DNA from: RPRB01 sp035543115
Lineage (GTDB): Bacteria > Myxococcota > Myxococcia > Myxococcales > Myxococcaceae
Assembly: GCA_035543115.1 (NCBI GenBank)
Contig: DATKKF010000142.1
Span: 15,876-79,875, forward strand
Direction of reading: 5' to 3'
DNA length: 64,000 nucleotides
Shown here: positions 36,220-45,031 of the stretch, piece by piece
Position numbering within the stretch: the first letter of the stretch is position 1
How the letters are laid out: every line of letters starts with the position of its first letter
The notes under the pieces: generated by a model
Told to the model about the DNA's origin: nothing
The model's input: only the letters and a program-made list of their open reading frames with translations
The model's database searches: none
Made by a program: the position numbers and the translations under genes

Positions 36220-37572
36220 ATGATGATCATGGAGAATTCGAAGCTCATGGCCCATCAACCGGAGAACGCTCGGGGGGTTCTCCTGGCCTCAGCGGCCTAC
36301 GCAGGAACGCTGGCCGCTGTTCGCGAACTCGGCGCCAAGGGCATCAGGGTCAGCGTGCTGTCGGGTCCTCGTCTCGCAACGGGATGGTCACCACGCATCT
36401 CTGCTGCCGCCTGGTCGCGCTATGCAAGCCGCACCTTTCGTTCCCCCCCCGAGCGCGAGAATCATCAGTTTCTCGACAAGCTGCTGGCCATCGGTGCAGC
36501 GGATCCCGGGCAGGTGCTGTTGCCGACGTCGGATGAGACGGCGTGGCTCTACACAGTCAATGCCGCATCGCTCCAGCGGTTCTTCCGGCTTTACGCACCA
36601 TCGCTCTCGACCATGCAGCGCATACTCGACAAGCGAAGATTTGCCGATGCAGCCAGAGCTGCAGGCGTCAGCCATGTGCCGATCTGGGAAGCGGGTAGCC
36701 AAGTGGAGTTGGAGGAGCTCGCTCCAAGATTGCCCTACCCCATCCTCATCAAGCCACGTACTCATGTGAACCGTCGGCGAAATGACAAGGGGGTGCGGGT
36801 CGCGTCGCCGCAGGAGTTACTGCACGAGTACCCGAGGTTCGTCGCGCGCGAGCGAGAAGGAGTGCAGGCCAATCCCCTGTTGCCGGACGCGTGCGTTCCG
36901 GTCCTGCAGCAATTCGTCTCCGTTGGAAGCGAGGGAGTCTGCTCCGTCTCGGGATTCATTGATCGGAGCGGTGAGTTGTTCGTCACACGACAATCGAAGA
37001 AGGTCCTGCAGCGCTCACAGCCAGCCGGAGTTGGCATTTGCTTCGAGTCGTTACCGCCGGATCCGGCACTGTCCGAGGCCGTCCGGAGAATCTGCAGGAC
37101 CCTGGACTACTTTGGAATCTTCGAAGTTGAATTCTTGTACTGTAACGGTTCCTGGGCGGTGATTGATTTCAATCCGCGCACGTTCAACCAGATTGCCATG
37201 GATGCATCCAGGGGTATGCCTCTCCCGTTGCTCGCCTGGATGGATGCAGTGGGGGAGCGTGATGCGCTGCAAGCCGCGGTGGCCGCGGCGCAGGTGGTTC
37301 CCCCTGAGAGGTCGCCGACCGTCTTCTGCGACCGGTTCACCCTGCGCGCGCTGCTGCTGGCCAAGTCGCTGACCCGCCGCATCTCTCGAGAGGAGCTTGC
37401 TTACTGGCGCTCGTGGATGAAACGCAATTCGGCCAACTGGGTGGATGTTGCAGCCTCCGACGACGATCCGTTGCCCAAGTTCGTCCACATCGTCTCGGAG
37501 ATCTTTCTTGGTCTGAGAGCTTTCCGGCGGTTTCTGCGTCTTACGCCTCGGGCGTCCAAGGTTGGAACGTAA
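36220..37572 (+). CDS. ATP-grasp ligase
   Basis: A 450-residue protein. ATG 36220 is chosen; ATGs at 36223, 36229 and 36247 are alternatives. An N-terminal PreATP-like domain (GVLLASAAYAGTLAAVREL) is followed by an ATP-grasp fold with PILIKPRTHVNRR, the Glu-rich metal site EVEFLYCNG and DFNPRTFNQ (the Mg-binding Asn-Pro-Arg motif). It resembles ligases that join a carboxylate to an amine (carbamoyl-phosphate-synthase-like, D-aspartate-ligase-like). It is the first gene of a three-gene operon with a flavoprotein and a thioesterase, so it probably acts in small-molecule biosynthesis. Codons are less G/C-biased than in the flanks. Confidence 0.8.
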   Translation: MMIMENSKLMAHQPENARGVLLASAAYAGTLAAVRELGAKGIRVSVLSGPRLATGWSPRISAAAWSRYASRTFRSPPERENHQFLDKLLAIGAADPGQVLLPTSDETAWLYTVNAASLQRFFRLYAPSLSTMQRILDKRRFADAARAAGVSHVPIWEAGSQVELEELAPRLPYPILIKPRTHVNRRRNDKGVRVASPQELLHEYPRFVAREREGVQANPLLPDACVPVLQQFVSVGSEGVCSVSGFIDRSGELFVTRQSKKVLQRSQPAGVGICFESLPPDPALSEAVRRICRTLDYFGIFEVEFLYCNGSWAVIDFNPRTFNQIAMDASRGMPLPLLAWMDAVGERDALQAAVAAAQVVPPERSPTVFCDRFTLRALLLAKSLTRRISREELAYWRSWMKRNSANWVDVAASDDDPLPKFVHIVSEIFLGLRAFRRFLRLTPRASKVGT

Positions 37573-37586
37573 CCGGCGTGGTTGCG

Positions 37587-38792
37587 ATGGTGACCAGGAC
37601 ACCGGTGGTCATCATCGGGGCCGGACCCTACGGCCTGTCGCTTGCTGCGCATCTGGCGGCCCGGAATTTCGAGCACCGAATATTCGGAACACCGATGCGC
37701 TTCTGGTTGAATGTTGCCGCCGCCGGCAGTCGGCGGTACCTCAAGTCTTACTGCTTCGGCACCAACCTTTCCACTCCGAAGCCGGGATTCGCGTTTGCCG
37801 ATTACAACAGTCCCCGTCAACTCGAAACCTTCGAACCCTGCTCTATAAGCAATTTCGCTGAGTACGGGCAATGGTTTCAAGAAAACAATGTCCCCTGGGT
37901 CGAACCGATCGATGTGGTCACAGTCGATCGGCAGGGCGACGGATTTGCGCTCAAGCTGGCCAATGATGCGCAGCTCCTTGCATCGAGGGTCGTGATCGCC
38001 ACGGGCTTGAGTGATTTTGCCTATACGCCGAGCGCGCTTGGATCTCTGTCCTCGCAGCTCTGCACTCACACCGCCAAGGTGACCTCATTTGAATCGTTCA
38101 GGGGGCAGGACGTGGCGGTCATCGGCGGGGGCCAGTCCGCGCTGGAGGCAGCGGCGCTCTTGCACGAGGCCGGCGCTCGGCCGCAGCTGCTGGTTCGCGA
38201 GGAGTCGGTCCTCTGGCAGACTCGGGTCATGAAGGAACGCAGCCTGTGGCGCAAGATCCGCTCGCCGATCACCGGCCTGGGGACAGGACCCAAAGCCTGG
38301 GCGCTGACCAGATTCCCTGGGGGAATGCATCGCCTTCCAGCGTCATGGCGAACCCGGTTCGTCAGGAACCACCTGCCAGCAGAGGGAGCGTGGTGGCTGC
38401 GGGAGCGGGTGGAGAAGATTGTTCCCATTCATTGCAACACGGCCATCGTCACCGCCGCGGAACAGGGCAGCCGACTGGCATTGCGCTTGCGCGAAAGCAA
38501 GACTGGTTCCGAGCGCACCATTCGAGTGGATCATGTGATCGCTGGTAGCGGCTACCTCGTCGATGTCGAGCGCATGTCCGTTCTAGCCCCAGATCTGCGC
38601 GCGAGGATCCAGCGTCTGGAGGCCGCGCCACGCCTCAACAAGGCATTCGAGTCATCGGTTCCAGGACTGCATGTCATCGGTCCAGCCTCGGCCATGAGCT
38701 TTGGGCCCCTGTTTCGCTTCGTCGTCGGCGCGGAGTACACGGCAGAAACAATCACCGCGCATCTCGCCTCGACCGGTGTACGGGCGGCGTGA
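37587..38792 (+). CDS. FAD-dependent NAD(P)-binding oxidoreductase
   Basis: A 401-residue protein with two Rossmann motifs: GAGPYGLSLAAHL for FAD (residues 11-23) and GGGQSALEAAALL for NAD(P) near 177. ATGLSD and HVIAGSGY are also seen. It belongs to the flavin monooxygenase/lysine-ornithine N-hydroxylase-like superfamily (COG2072-type). It probably hydroxylates or oxidises an intermediate of the operon product. It starts 15 bp after the ATP-grasp gene and overlaps the thioesterase by 4 bp. Less G/C-biased codon use continues through this gene. Confidence 0.83.
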   Translation: MVTRTPVVIIGAGPYGLSLAAHLAARNFEHRIFGTPMRFWLNVAAAGSRRYLKSYCFGTNLSTPKPGFAFADYNSPRQLETFEPCSISNFAEYGQWFQENNVPWVEPIDVVTVDRQGDGFALKLANDAQLLASRVVIATGLSDFAYTPSALGSLSSQLCTHTAKVTSFESFRGQDVAVIGGGQSALEAAALLHEAGARPQLLVREESVLWQTRVMKERSLWRKIRSPITGLGTGPKAWALTRFPGGMHRLPASWRTRFVRNHLPAEGAWWLRERVEKIVPIHCNTAIVTAAEQGSRLALRLRESKTGSERTIRVDHVIAGSGYLVDVERMSVLAPDLRARIQRLEAAPRLNKAFESSVPGLHVIGPASAMSFGPLFRFVVGAEYTAETITAHLASTGVRAA

Positions 38793-39592
38793 GAAACGGT
38801 TGCCCTCCGGTCGTCTTCTTGCCCGGTGCCGGGGGCCAGGCTCCTGATCTCTCGTTCCTTCGGGATGGACCGTCGGATGTCACTCGCTTCATCACAATCA
38901 ACTATCCGGGCTGGAGGCAGTACGTCGAAGCGGATTTCTCGCCGGAGGTGCTGATTCAGTACCTGGTCGAGCAAATCATTGCGGCGGTCGCTAGTGGCCC
39001 GGTTGCTCTGCTTGGGGTGTCGCTGGGAGGGCATTTTTGCTACGCGCTGGCGCTACGGCTCCGAGCGCTGGGCCGCGACGTTGCCGGGATATGCGTGATC
39101 GATTCCTTCATGGTGACCTCGTCGGCCGCCGGCAAGGGCTGGATTGGACGTGCGGTCGACGACGCATTCTATCTGCTGCGCAAGGGACGATTCCGGGAGT
39201 TCGGCCGGCATGTCCTCGCGAAATGCTGGCGCGCGCTGATGCGCCTTGCCGGGCCGCGACTGGCTGGATGGATGCGGGGGTTGAGGGGTGCGAGGGCGAG
39301 ACCCGGGCACGCGAGGTCCGACTCTCTGTTTGAATTCGAATTGAGCATGCGGTTGCTTCTCCGCGCTACGGCCCCCTGGGTCGCCTCCCTGGACCGCGAG
39401 CCGATCCCTCTGGACGCGCCGGCAGCGTTGCTGCGGACGCCTCTCACGAGCTCGGACGACGAGGCCTGGCGCCGCCGCTGTCCGCAGATCGAGATTCTGG
39501 AAATTCCCGGCGGCCACCAGACGCTGTTCGAGGCCGAGAACCTCGACGCGCTCCGCGCCGCGTTTGTGGCGGCGAGGAGAGGCTGGCACTGA
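38789..39592 (+). CDS. Thioesterase-like alpha/beta hydrolase
   Basis: A 267-residue protein starting at GTG 38789 (GTGA overlap). The nucleophile elbow GVSLGGHF has Ser78, and the late GGHQTLFEAENLD gives the catalytic His, as in type II thioesterases of NRPS/PKS systems. VVFLPGAGGQAP gives the oxyanion region. It probably releases or edits an acyl thioester. It is the third gene of the ATP-grasp/flavoprotein operon, although no carrier protein or synthase is nearby. Confidence 0.78.
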   Translation: MRNGCPPVVFLPGAGGQAPDLSFLRDGPSDVTRFITINYPGWRQYVEADFSPEVLIQYLVEQIIAAVASGPVALLGVSLGGHFCYALALRLRALGRDVAGICVIDSFMVTSSAAGKGWIGRAVDDAFYLLRKGRFREFGRHVLAKCWRALMRLAGPRLAGWMRGLRGARARPGHARSDSLFEFELSMRLLLRATAPWVASLDREPIPLDAPAALLRTPLTSSDDEAWRRRCPQIEILEIPGGHQTLFEAENLDALRAAFVAARRGWH

Positions 39593-39737
39593 CCTGAAGC
39601 CATCCCTCCGGGGGCACCATCGCCCACGTCGGGTGCCTGTCGGCTGACTGGCGCGGGCGCCCCGGAGCGCTCCTGTCCGAGCTCGGGGTTGGCCCGGTGG
39701 GCGTCCAGGCACGGGTGCCCTGCGTGCGACGTGTCTT

Positions 39738-39809
39738 TGACCCTGCCGGGATTCGAACCCGAGTTTGTGCCGTGAGAGGGCACCGTCCTGACCACTAGAC
39801 GACAGGGCC
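39738..39809 (-). tRNA. tRNA-Glu (anticodon CTC)
   Basis: On the minus strand a full cloverleaf can be drawn: acceptor GGCCCTG pairing with CAGGGTC (one G-T), a D-arm with TCTAGTGGTCAGGA, the anticodon stem GTGCC/GGCAC with loop CTCTCAC (anticodon CTC), and T-arm CGGGTTCGAATCCCG. The discriminator base is A. The CCA end is not encoded. It follows the thioesterase gene in opposite orientation. tRNA genes are common integration sites, but I see no integrase or repeat of the tRNA 3' end here. Confidence 0.93.
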
Positions 39810-39832
39810 GTCCTGCTTCGGAGCGCGCTTCT

Positions 39833-40237
39833 CTAGCGAGCCTTCCGCCGGACGTCAACGGAGGCAGGCTGAACGTCTGCATCGAGCTCCAGCCACGCAT
39901 ACCCGCAGACGGTGCACACTGCTTTTCGCCCCTCGGGGAAGGTGAGGCCCGTCTTCACCTCCACCGCGTGCCCCTCCGGCGCGGGACAGCGGGGGCAGGG
40001 ACTCGACGGAGGCCGCACCGAATAGTCCCACTGGTGCGGAGGGAGCCGCAGCACCCGGAACCACTCGACGACGAGCGACTCGGACCAGCCCACGTCCACC
40101 CGCCGCCCGGCGGGCACGAGCCCCTTCGCCAGGCCGAGCCAGTACACGCGGAGCTCCTCCACGTGCCGTGTCATCCCCCGGGCGGCGAAGGTCGTCCCCA
40201 GGGTCTCGACCATCGCCATCAGCCGGGCACGGTCCAT
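39833..40237 (-). CDS. Hypothetical protein with C-terminal zinc-ribbon-like motif
   Basis: A 134-residue protein. Two CxxC pairs, CPRCP and CTVCG, 26 residues apart near the C-terminus, could bind zinc. The N-terminal part is helical with many Trp and Arg. It lies 23 bp upstream of the tRNA-Glu gene on the same strand and is divergent from the molybdopterin enzyme. No family is recognised; a nucleic-acid-binding or adaptor role is possible. Confidence 0.6.
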   Translation of the reverse strand: MDRARLMAMVETLGTTFAARGMTRHVEELRVYWLGLAKGLVPAGRRVDVGWSESLVVEWFRVLRLPPHQWDYSVRPPSSPCPRCPAPEGHAVEVKTGLTFPEGRKAVCTVCGYAWLELDADVQPASVDVRRKAR

Positions 40238-40316
40238 GACCGGAACATGCGTTCAGTAGACACCATCGGTCAACGGTCCCGGTAACCCCGCGCCGCTGCT
40301 AGGGTCCGGCACCACC

Positions 40317-42455
40317 ATGGCCCGGACCCCCGTCCACCACCGCGCCTGCAATCTCTGCGAGGCCATGTGCGGGCTCCGCATCGAGCTGGAGGGCGAGCGC
40401 ATCCGCTCCATCCGCGGCGATCCGGACGACCCGTTCAGCAAGGGGTTTCTCTGCCCCAAGGCCACCGCGCTCGAGGACGTCCACGTCGATCCGGACCGCC
40501 AGAAGCATGCCCTGCGCCGAACCGGGGTGGCCTGGGCGCCCCTCGGCTGGGAGGAGGCGTTCGACGAGGTTGCGAATCGCCTCGCCGAGGTCCAGGCGCG
40601 CCACGGGCCTGACTCGGTGGCTATCTACCTCGGCAACCCCACCGTCCACAGCCTGGGTGCGCTGACCCACGGGCTCGGATTCATCCGCGCGCTCCGGACC
40701 CGCAACCGCTACTCGGCGACGTCGGTGGACCAGCTGCCGCACCACCTCGCGGCCACAGCGATGTTCGGGCACATGCTCCTGCTCCCCGTCCCCGACATCG
40801 ACCGGACCCAGTTCTTCCTCGCGCTCGGGGCGAACCCGCTCGCCTCCAACGGCAGCATGATGACCGCGCCCGGGATGCCGCTCCGGCTCAAGGCGCTCAA
40901 GGCGCGGGGCGGGCGCCTGGTGGTGGTGGACCCACGCCGGACCGAGACTGCCGAGGTGAGCGACACGCACCTCTTCATCCGCCCCGGCACCGACGCGCTC
41001 CTGCTCGCGGCGCTGGTGCGCACCATCCTCGAGGAGCGGCTTCAGCGCCCCGGACGCCTCGCCCGCTTCACCGACGGCCTCGAGCAGGTCCGTGCGGCGG
41101 TCGCTCCCTTCGCTCCGGAGCGTGTCGCCGGTCCCACCGGCATCGGCGCCGAGCAGATCCGGACGCTGGCCCGCGACTTCGCCCGCGCCGACTCGGCCGT
41201 GGCCTACGGGCGCATCGGCGTCTCCACCCAGGCGTATGGCGGGGTGGCCCAGTGGCTCATCCAGGTGCTCAACGCCATCACCGGGAACCTGGACCGGCCC
41301 GGCGGGGCGCTCCTCACCCGCCCGGCGGTGAACCCGCTCGGCCTCGCTCCGCGCGGCGGCCACGCCCGCCACCACACCCGGGTCCGGAAGCTGCCCTCGT
41401 TCGGCGGCGAGTTCCCCGTCGCCGCGCTCGCCGAGGAGATCCTCACCGAGGGCCCGGGCCGTATCCGCGCGCTGGTGGTGCTCAGCGGCAATCCCGTCCT
41501 CTCCACGCCCAACGGCGCGCAGCTGGAGCGGGCGCTGGGCACGCTCGACTTCATGGTGGCGGTGGACCCGTATCTCAACGAGACCACCCGCCACGCGAAC
41601 GTGCTGCTCCCGCCCACCACGGCGCTGGAGCGCGATCACTACGACGTCGTCTTTCACCTGCTCGCGGTGCGCAACACCGCCAAGTGGTCGCCGGCGCTGT
41701 TCCAGCCCGCGTCCGGGGCCAGGCACGACTGGGAGATCTTCCAGGCGCTCACCCGCCGGCTGAGGTCACCTGGCAGAACGCGACTTCTGCGCCCGTTGCG
41801 CGCCATGGTGGACCGGCTCTCGACGCCCCGGCGCCTCATCGACCTCGGCCTGCGCACCGGCCCGTACGGGATGCTCTCCCCGCACCGCCTCTCGGTGGGG
41901 AAGCTGGAGAAGCAGGTCCACGGGGTGGACCTCGGCCCGCTCGAGCCCTCGATGCCGGAGCGGCTCATGACCCCGGGCAAGCGCCTCCAGCTCGCTCCGG
42001 AGGTCCTGGTGCGCGACCTCGCCCGGGTCGAGTCCGAGCTGCTGGCCTCGCCGCCCGCCCGGAACGGTGACCTCCTGCTCATCGGCCGGCGGGACCTCCG
42101 GAGCAACAACTCCTGGATGCACAACAGCCTGCGCCTGGTGAAGGGCCCCGAGCGCTGCACGCTCCTCATGCACCCGGACGACGCACGGGCCCGCGGCCTG
42201 AGCGCAGGTCAGACGGTGACCGTTCGCTCGAGGGTGGGCAGCGTCGCGGTGCCGGTCGATCTCACCGAAGCCGTGATGCCTGGCGTGGTGAGTCTCCCCC
42301 ATGGGTGGGGACACGGGCGGCCCGGGGTGCAGCTCCGCGTGGCCGCTGCCCATCCGGGCGTGAGCCTCAACGACCTCACCGATGACCGCGCGGTGGACCC
42401 GCTCCTGGGGACGGCGGCCTTCAACGGCACGCCGGTGCAGGTGACCAAGGCCTGA
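40317..42455 (+). CDS. Molybdopterin-dependent oxidoreductase (bis-MGD family)
   Basis: A 712-residue protein. The N-terminal [4Fe-4S] motif has Cys11, Cys14, Cys18 and Cys46 (CNLCEAMCG, FLCPKA). The molybdopterin domains follow, with DPRRTETAEVSD, VLSGNPVLSTPNG and a C-terminal dinucleotide-binding domain (NNSWMHNSLRL, LPHGWGHG). There is no Tat signal, so it is cytosolic. The protein ligand to Mo/W is not obvious: the region TSVDQLPHH replaces the usual Cys/Ser position. No electron-transfer partner gene adjoins it. It belongs to the broad FdhF/BisC group; the substrate is unknown. Confidence 0.82.
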   Translation: MARTPVHHRACNLCEAMCGLRIELEGERIRSIRGDPDDPFSKGFLCPKATALEDVHVDPDRQKHALRRTGVAWAPLGWEEAFDEVANRLAEVQARHGPDSVAIYLGNPTVHSLGALTHGLGFIRALRTRNRYSATSVDQLPHHLAATAMFGHMLLLPVPDIDRTQFFLALGANPLASNGSMMTAPGMPLRLKALKARGGRLVVVDPRRTETAEVSDTHLFIRPGTDALLLAALVRTILEERLQRPGRLARFTDGLEQVRAAVAPFAPERVAGPTGIGAEQIRTLARDFARADSAVAYGRIGVSTQAYGGVAQWLIQVLNAITGNLDRPGGALLTRPAVNPLGLAPRGGHARHHTRVRKLPSFGGEFPVAALAEEILTEGPGRIRALVVLSGNPVLSTPNGAQLERALGTLDFMVAVDPYLNETTRHANVLLPPTTALERDHYDVVFHLLAVRNTAKWSPALFQPASGARHDWEIFQALTRRLRSPGRTRLLRPLRAMVDRLSTPRRLIDLGLRTGPYGMLSPHRLSVGKLEKQVHGVDLGPLEPSMPERLMTPGKRLQLAPEVLVRDLARVESELLASPPARNGDLLLIGRRDLRSNNSWMHNSLRLVKGPERCTLLMHPDDARARGLSAGQTVTVRSRVGSVAVPVDLTEAVMPGVVSLPHGWGHGRPGVQLRVAAAHPGVSLNDLTDDRAVDPLLGTAAFNGTPVQVTKA

Positions 42456-42466
42456 GCCCGTGAGCC

Positions 42467-42691
42467 TCAGGCGTCGAAGGGGTGCCAGAACGCGTCGGCC
42501 GGTGGTGGCGGCGCGTCGGGCACGAGCTCCCGCCAGGCCTCTGCCTCGGCCGTGTCCGCGGGCTCGCGCGTCTCGATGAGCCGCAGGCTGCGGGGGTCCC
42601 GGAAGCGGGTCGCCCGCACCGGGTGCGGAACGCCCTGCCAGTAGTACACGGGCCCGAGGTTCTCCATCTCCACCAGGTCTGTGCGCTTCAC
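42467..42691 (-). CDS. Small hypothetical protein (74 aa)
   Basis: GTG 42691 is preceded by a good ribosome site (AAGGGAG), which decides this start over an upstream in-frame codon. The product (VKRTDLVEMENLGPVYYWQG...) ends in a Pro-rich acidic tail (PDAPPPPADAFWHPFDA). It is convergent with the molybdopterin gene, 11 bp away. No family is recognised. Confidence 0.55.
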   Translation of the reverse strand: MKRTDLVEMENLGPVYYWQGVPHPVRATRFRDPRSLRLIETREPADTAEAEAWRELVPDAPPPPADAFWHPFDA

Positions 42692-42778
42692 AGGGCAGCT
42701 CCCTTCGCGGCGGGAGATAGCGGGTGAACGTTCCCGTGACAATGCCGTGTCGATCTGACATCCGGACGGCCGGCTGCC

Positions 42779-43093
42779 TCACGCGTGGCCCGAGACGGGG
42801 GCGTAGACCTCCACCGGCTCGATGCCGAGGCTCCGGCCAGCCAGCTGCACCAGGGCCCGAGCGAGGGGCAACGCCCGGTTCGACGCGTGGCAGGAAAGCT
42901 CGGGCTCGAGGTCCCGGAGGTCGGCCTCCAGCTCGAGCGCGAACTCGAGCAACCGGGAGACGACCTCGGACTGCCGGAGCCCGCTCTCCTGCACCCGCGC
43001 CCGGAGACACGCCGCCAGCTCCGGGGACAGCCGGACCGTCACGCTCTTGCCCCGGCCGCGGGGCGTACGGGGGCGGGTGGGGAGCACGGGCAT
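42779..43093 (-). CDS. Ribbon-helix-helix domain protein
   Basis: A 104-residue protein starting at ATG 43093 with a strong ribosome site (GAGGAGGCAGCC). The basic N-terminus is followed by KSVTVRLSPELAACLRARV and RQSEVVSRLLEFALELEAD, the beta-helix-helix of a CopG/Arc-type DNA-binding domain. An extra C-terminal helical part has no recognised domain. It may regulate the neighbouring small gene or the molybdopterin enzyme. A toxin partner is not evident. Confidence 0.65.
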   Translation of the reverse strand: MPVLPTRPRTPRGRGKSVTVRLSPELAACLRARVQESGLRQSEVVSRLLEFALELEADLRDLEPELSCHASNRALPLARALVQLAGRSLGIEPVEVYAPVSGHA

Positions 43094-43286
43094 GGCTGCC
43101 TCCTCGGACCAGGACAGAGGGGAGGTACGCACGGCTTCCGTGGGCGCCAAGCGCGGACCCGCAGGTGACCGTTCTTCCGGGCACTTCTCCGACCGGGGCG
43201 GACACTCAACCTGGCGTGCGTTGCCCGTGTGGGGTGAGGCTGGCCTGCCCTCGCCCGGCCGTCGCACTGAGCGAGCGCCTCCCAGC

Positions 43287-44036
43287 TCAGCGCTCCTGGT
43301 CGGTGGGCCGGAGGAGGATCTCGTTCACGTTCACGTGCGGCGGCTGGCTCACCGCGTAGAGGATGGCGGCGGCCACGTCCTCGCTCTGCAGCTGGCGCAT
43401 CGAGCGCGCCCAGGTCTCGATCCGGTCGCGGGTCTCGCGGTCGGGCACGTGGTCGCGCAGCTCGGTGGCCACCGCGCCCGGCTCGATGAGGGTGACCCGG
43501 ATGCCGTCCCGGTACACCTCGCGGCGGAGCGCCTCGGAGAACGCGCCGACGCCGAACTTGGTCGCGGCGTAGACCGACGCGTCGGGGTTGGCGACCCGGC
43601 CGGCGGTGGAGGAGACGTTCACCACGTGGCCGTCCTTCTGCCGGCGCATGTGAGGGAGCGCTGCGCGGGTGGCGACCATCAGCCCCAGGAGGTTGAGGTC
43701 GAGCATCCGCCGCCAGTCGTCCACCCGCGCGCGATCGACGGGGGACAGCAGCATCATCCCGGCGTTGTTCACCAGGATGTCAATCCGGCCAAAGCGATCC
43801 ACCGTGCGCGCCACGATGGACTCGGCCTCGTCGACGCGGGCCACGTCGGCCTCGAGGACCAGGGACTCCGAGCGGAGGTCGGCGATGCGCCGGGCCACGC
43901 TGTCGAGCCGCTCGCGCCGGCGCGCGGCGATGGCGACCCGGGCTCCGGCGCGGGCGAGGGTGAGCGCGGTGGCCTCGCCGATGCCGGAGGAGGCTCCGGT
44001 CACCAGGGCGACCTTGTCTTTCAGGGGAAGGCTCAT
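43287..44036 (-). CDS. Short-chain dehydrogenase/reductase
   Basis: A 249-residue SDR. The cofactor motif TGASSGIGEATAL, then NNAGMM, the catalytic Ser in NVSSTAG and YAATKFG (Tyr and Lys of the YxxxK pair) are all present. An Arg after the second strand (AARRRERLD) suggests NADPH preference. The substrate is unknown; it resembles YdfG/serine-dehydrogenase-like members. ATG 44036 is chosen; the open frame continues upstream into the divergent promoter region. Confidence 0.85.
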   Translation of the reverse strand: MSLPLKDKVALVTGASSGIGEATALTLARAGARVAIAARRRERLDSVARRIADLRSESLVLEADVARVDEAESIVARTVDRFGRIDILVNNAGMMLLSPVDRARVDDWRRMLDLNLLGLMVATRAALPHMRRQKDGHVVNVSSTAGRVANPDASVYAATKFGVGAFSEALRREVYRDGIRVTLIEPGAVATELRDHVPDRETRDRIETWARSMRQLQSEDVAAAILYAVSQPPHVNVNEILLRPTDQER

Positions 44037-44201
44037 GGTCGACAGACCTAACAGCTCGCGGCATGTCGCGGGTTGACGCCTTGGGGTACGGCGCCCCCCG
44101 GGTGACACCTGGGGGGCAGCTCTGGCCCGGGGGGGCAACGGTGTGTTGCCCGGCGGATGCGCTGGCTTATGACTGGGTCTTTGGGCAGGGGAGGACGGAC
44201 A

Positions 44202-44705
44202 ATGGACATTGGACTTCTGGTGTTGCGGCTAGCAGTGGGTTTGACGATGGCCGCGCATGGCGGTCAGAAGCTGTTCGGATGGTTCGGCGGGTACGGTCTC
44301 GCGGGCACCGGCGGCTTCATGGAGAGCCTCGGCTTCCGCCCCGGCCGCGTGCAGGCGGCCCTGGCGGGTGGTGCTGAGCTCGGGGGTGGGCTGCTGCTCG
44401 CGCTCGGGCTGCTGACGCCGGTGGGCGCGGCGCTGGTGATCGCAGTGATGGTGGTCGCCATCGTGAGCGTGCACCTCTCGAAGGGCTTCTTCGTGAGCAA
44501 TGGTGGCTTCGAGTACAACCTGGTCATCATCGCCGCGGCGTCGGCGCTGGCCTTCACCGGTCCGGGCGCGTACTCGCTCGACGCGGTGGAGTGGGTCCAA
44601 CTCTCGGGCTGGCTCCCGGGCGTGCTCGCGACGCTCGCCGGGCTGGTACTCGGCGCTGGCGCCCTGCTGGCTCGGCGCCCGGCACCCGTGGCCCGGCAGA
44701 GCTGA
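44202..44705 (+). CDS. DoxX-family membrane protein
   Basis: A 167-residue protein with four core membrane helices. The DoxX signature is seen in LLVLRLAVGLTMAAHGGQKLF and in GAELGGGLLLALGLLTP. It starts at ATG 44202 after AGGGGAGGACGG. DoxX proteins associate with redox and detoxification functions; no partner gene is adjacent. It is divergent from the SDR gene, sharing a 165-bp promoter region. Confidence 0.85.
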   Translation: MDIGLLVLRLAVGLTMAAHGGQKLFGWFGGYGLAGTGGFMESLGFRPGRVQAALAGGAELGGGLLLALGLLTPVGAALVIAVMVVAIVSVHLSKGFFVSNGGFEYNLVIIAAASALAFTGPGAYSLDAVEWVQLSGWLPGVLATLAGLVLGAGALLARRPAPVARQS

Positions 44706-44797
44706 GTCGACCAGGGCTGGCCGCGTGGCGGGGCGACCCCCGTGACGCGCCGGCCCTCGGTCTCCGCGCCGGGCCGTACATCCTCCGGGAATGTGCG

Positions 44798-44935
44798 GTG
44801 ATTCCCTCGTGGCGCGTCGCGCAACACTCGCGCCCGGAATCACTTCTGGCGATTCGCTGGGGGGAGATGAAGCCGATCGACGTCGAAGGCGAGGACACGA
44901 GCCTCACGCAGGAGCAGCTCGAGCTCCTTCGCTGA
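44798..44935 (+). CDS. Mini-protein 1 with EMKPID...EDTSLT motif
   Basis: A reading frame ending MKPIDVEGEDTSLTQEQLEL plus two residues. It is clearly related in sequence and codons to a second frame ~280 bp downstream (45149-45217). ATG 44867 would give a 22-residue peptide and has GGGGGAG just before it. GTG 44798 would give 45 residues and include the shared Trp-x-Glu upstream of the Met. Conservation of the protein sequence between two copies argues that it is translated. No known family. Confidence 0.5.
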   Translation: MIPSWRVAQHSRPESLLAIRWGEMKPIDVEGEDTSLTQEQLELLR

Positions 44936-45031
44936 AGAGAAGGGCGGGGCACCGGACAGGGAGGAGGGAGCCGCAACGCACGCCCCTGTCCGGTGTCCTC
45001 CGCCTGGACGCCGAGCCTTGGAGTCCGGTCG

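Noticed and set aside
39593..40316. Integration site with attachment repeats at tRNA-Glu
   Set aside because: No integrase gene and no second copy of the tRNA 3' end was seen in the window, so an island boundary is not supported.
42779..43093. Antitoxin of a toxin-antitoxin pair
   Set aside because: The ribbon-helix-helix protein has no small toxin gene within the usual few bases on either side; the adjacent 74-residue gene has no toxin-like motif.
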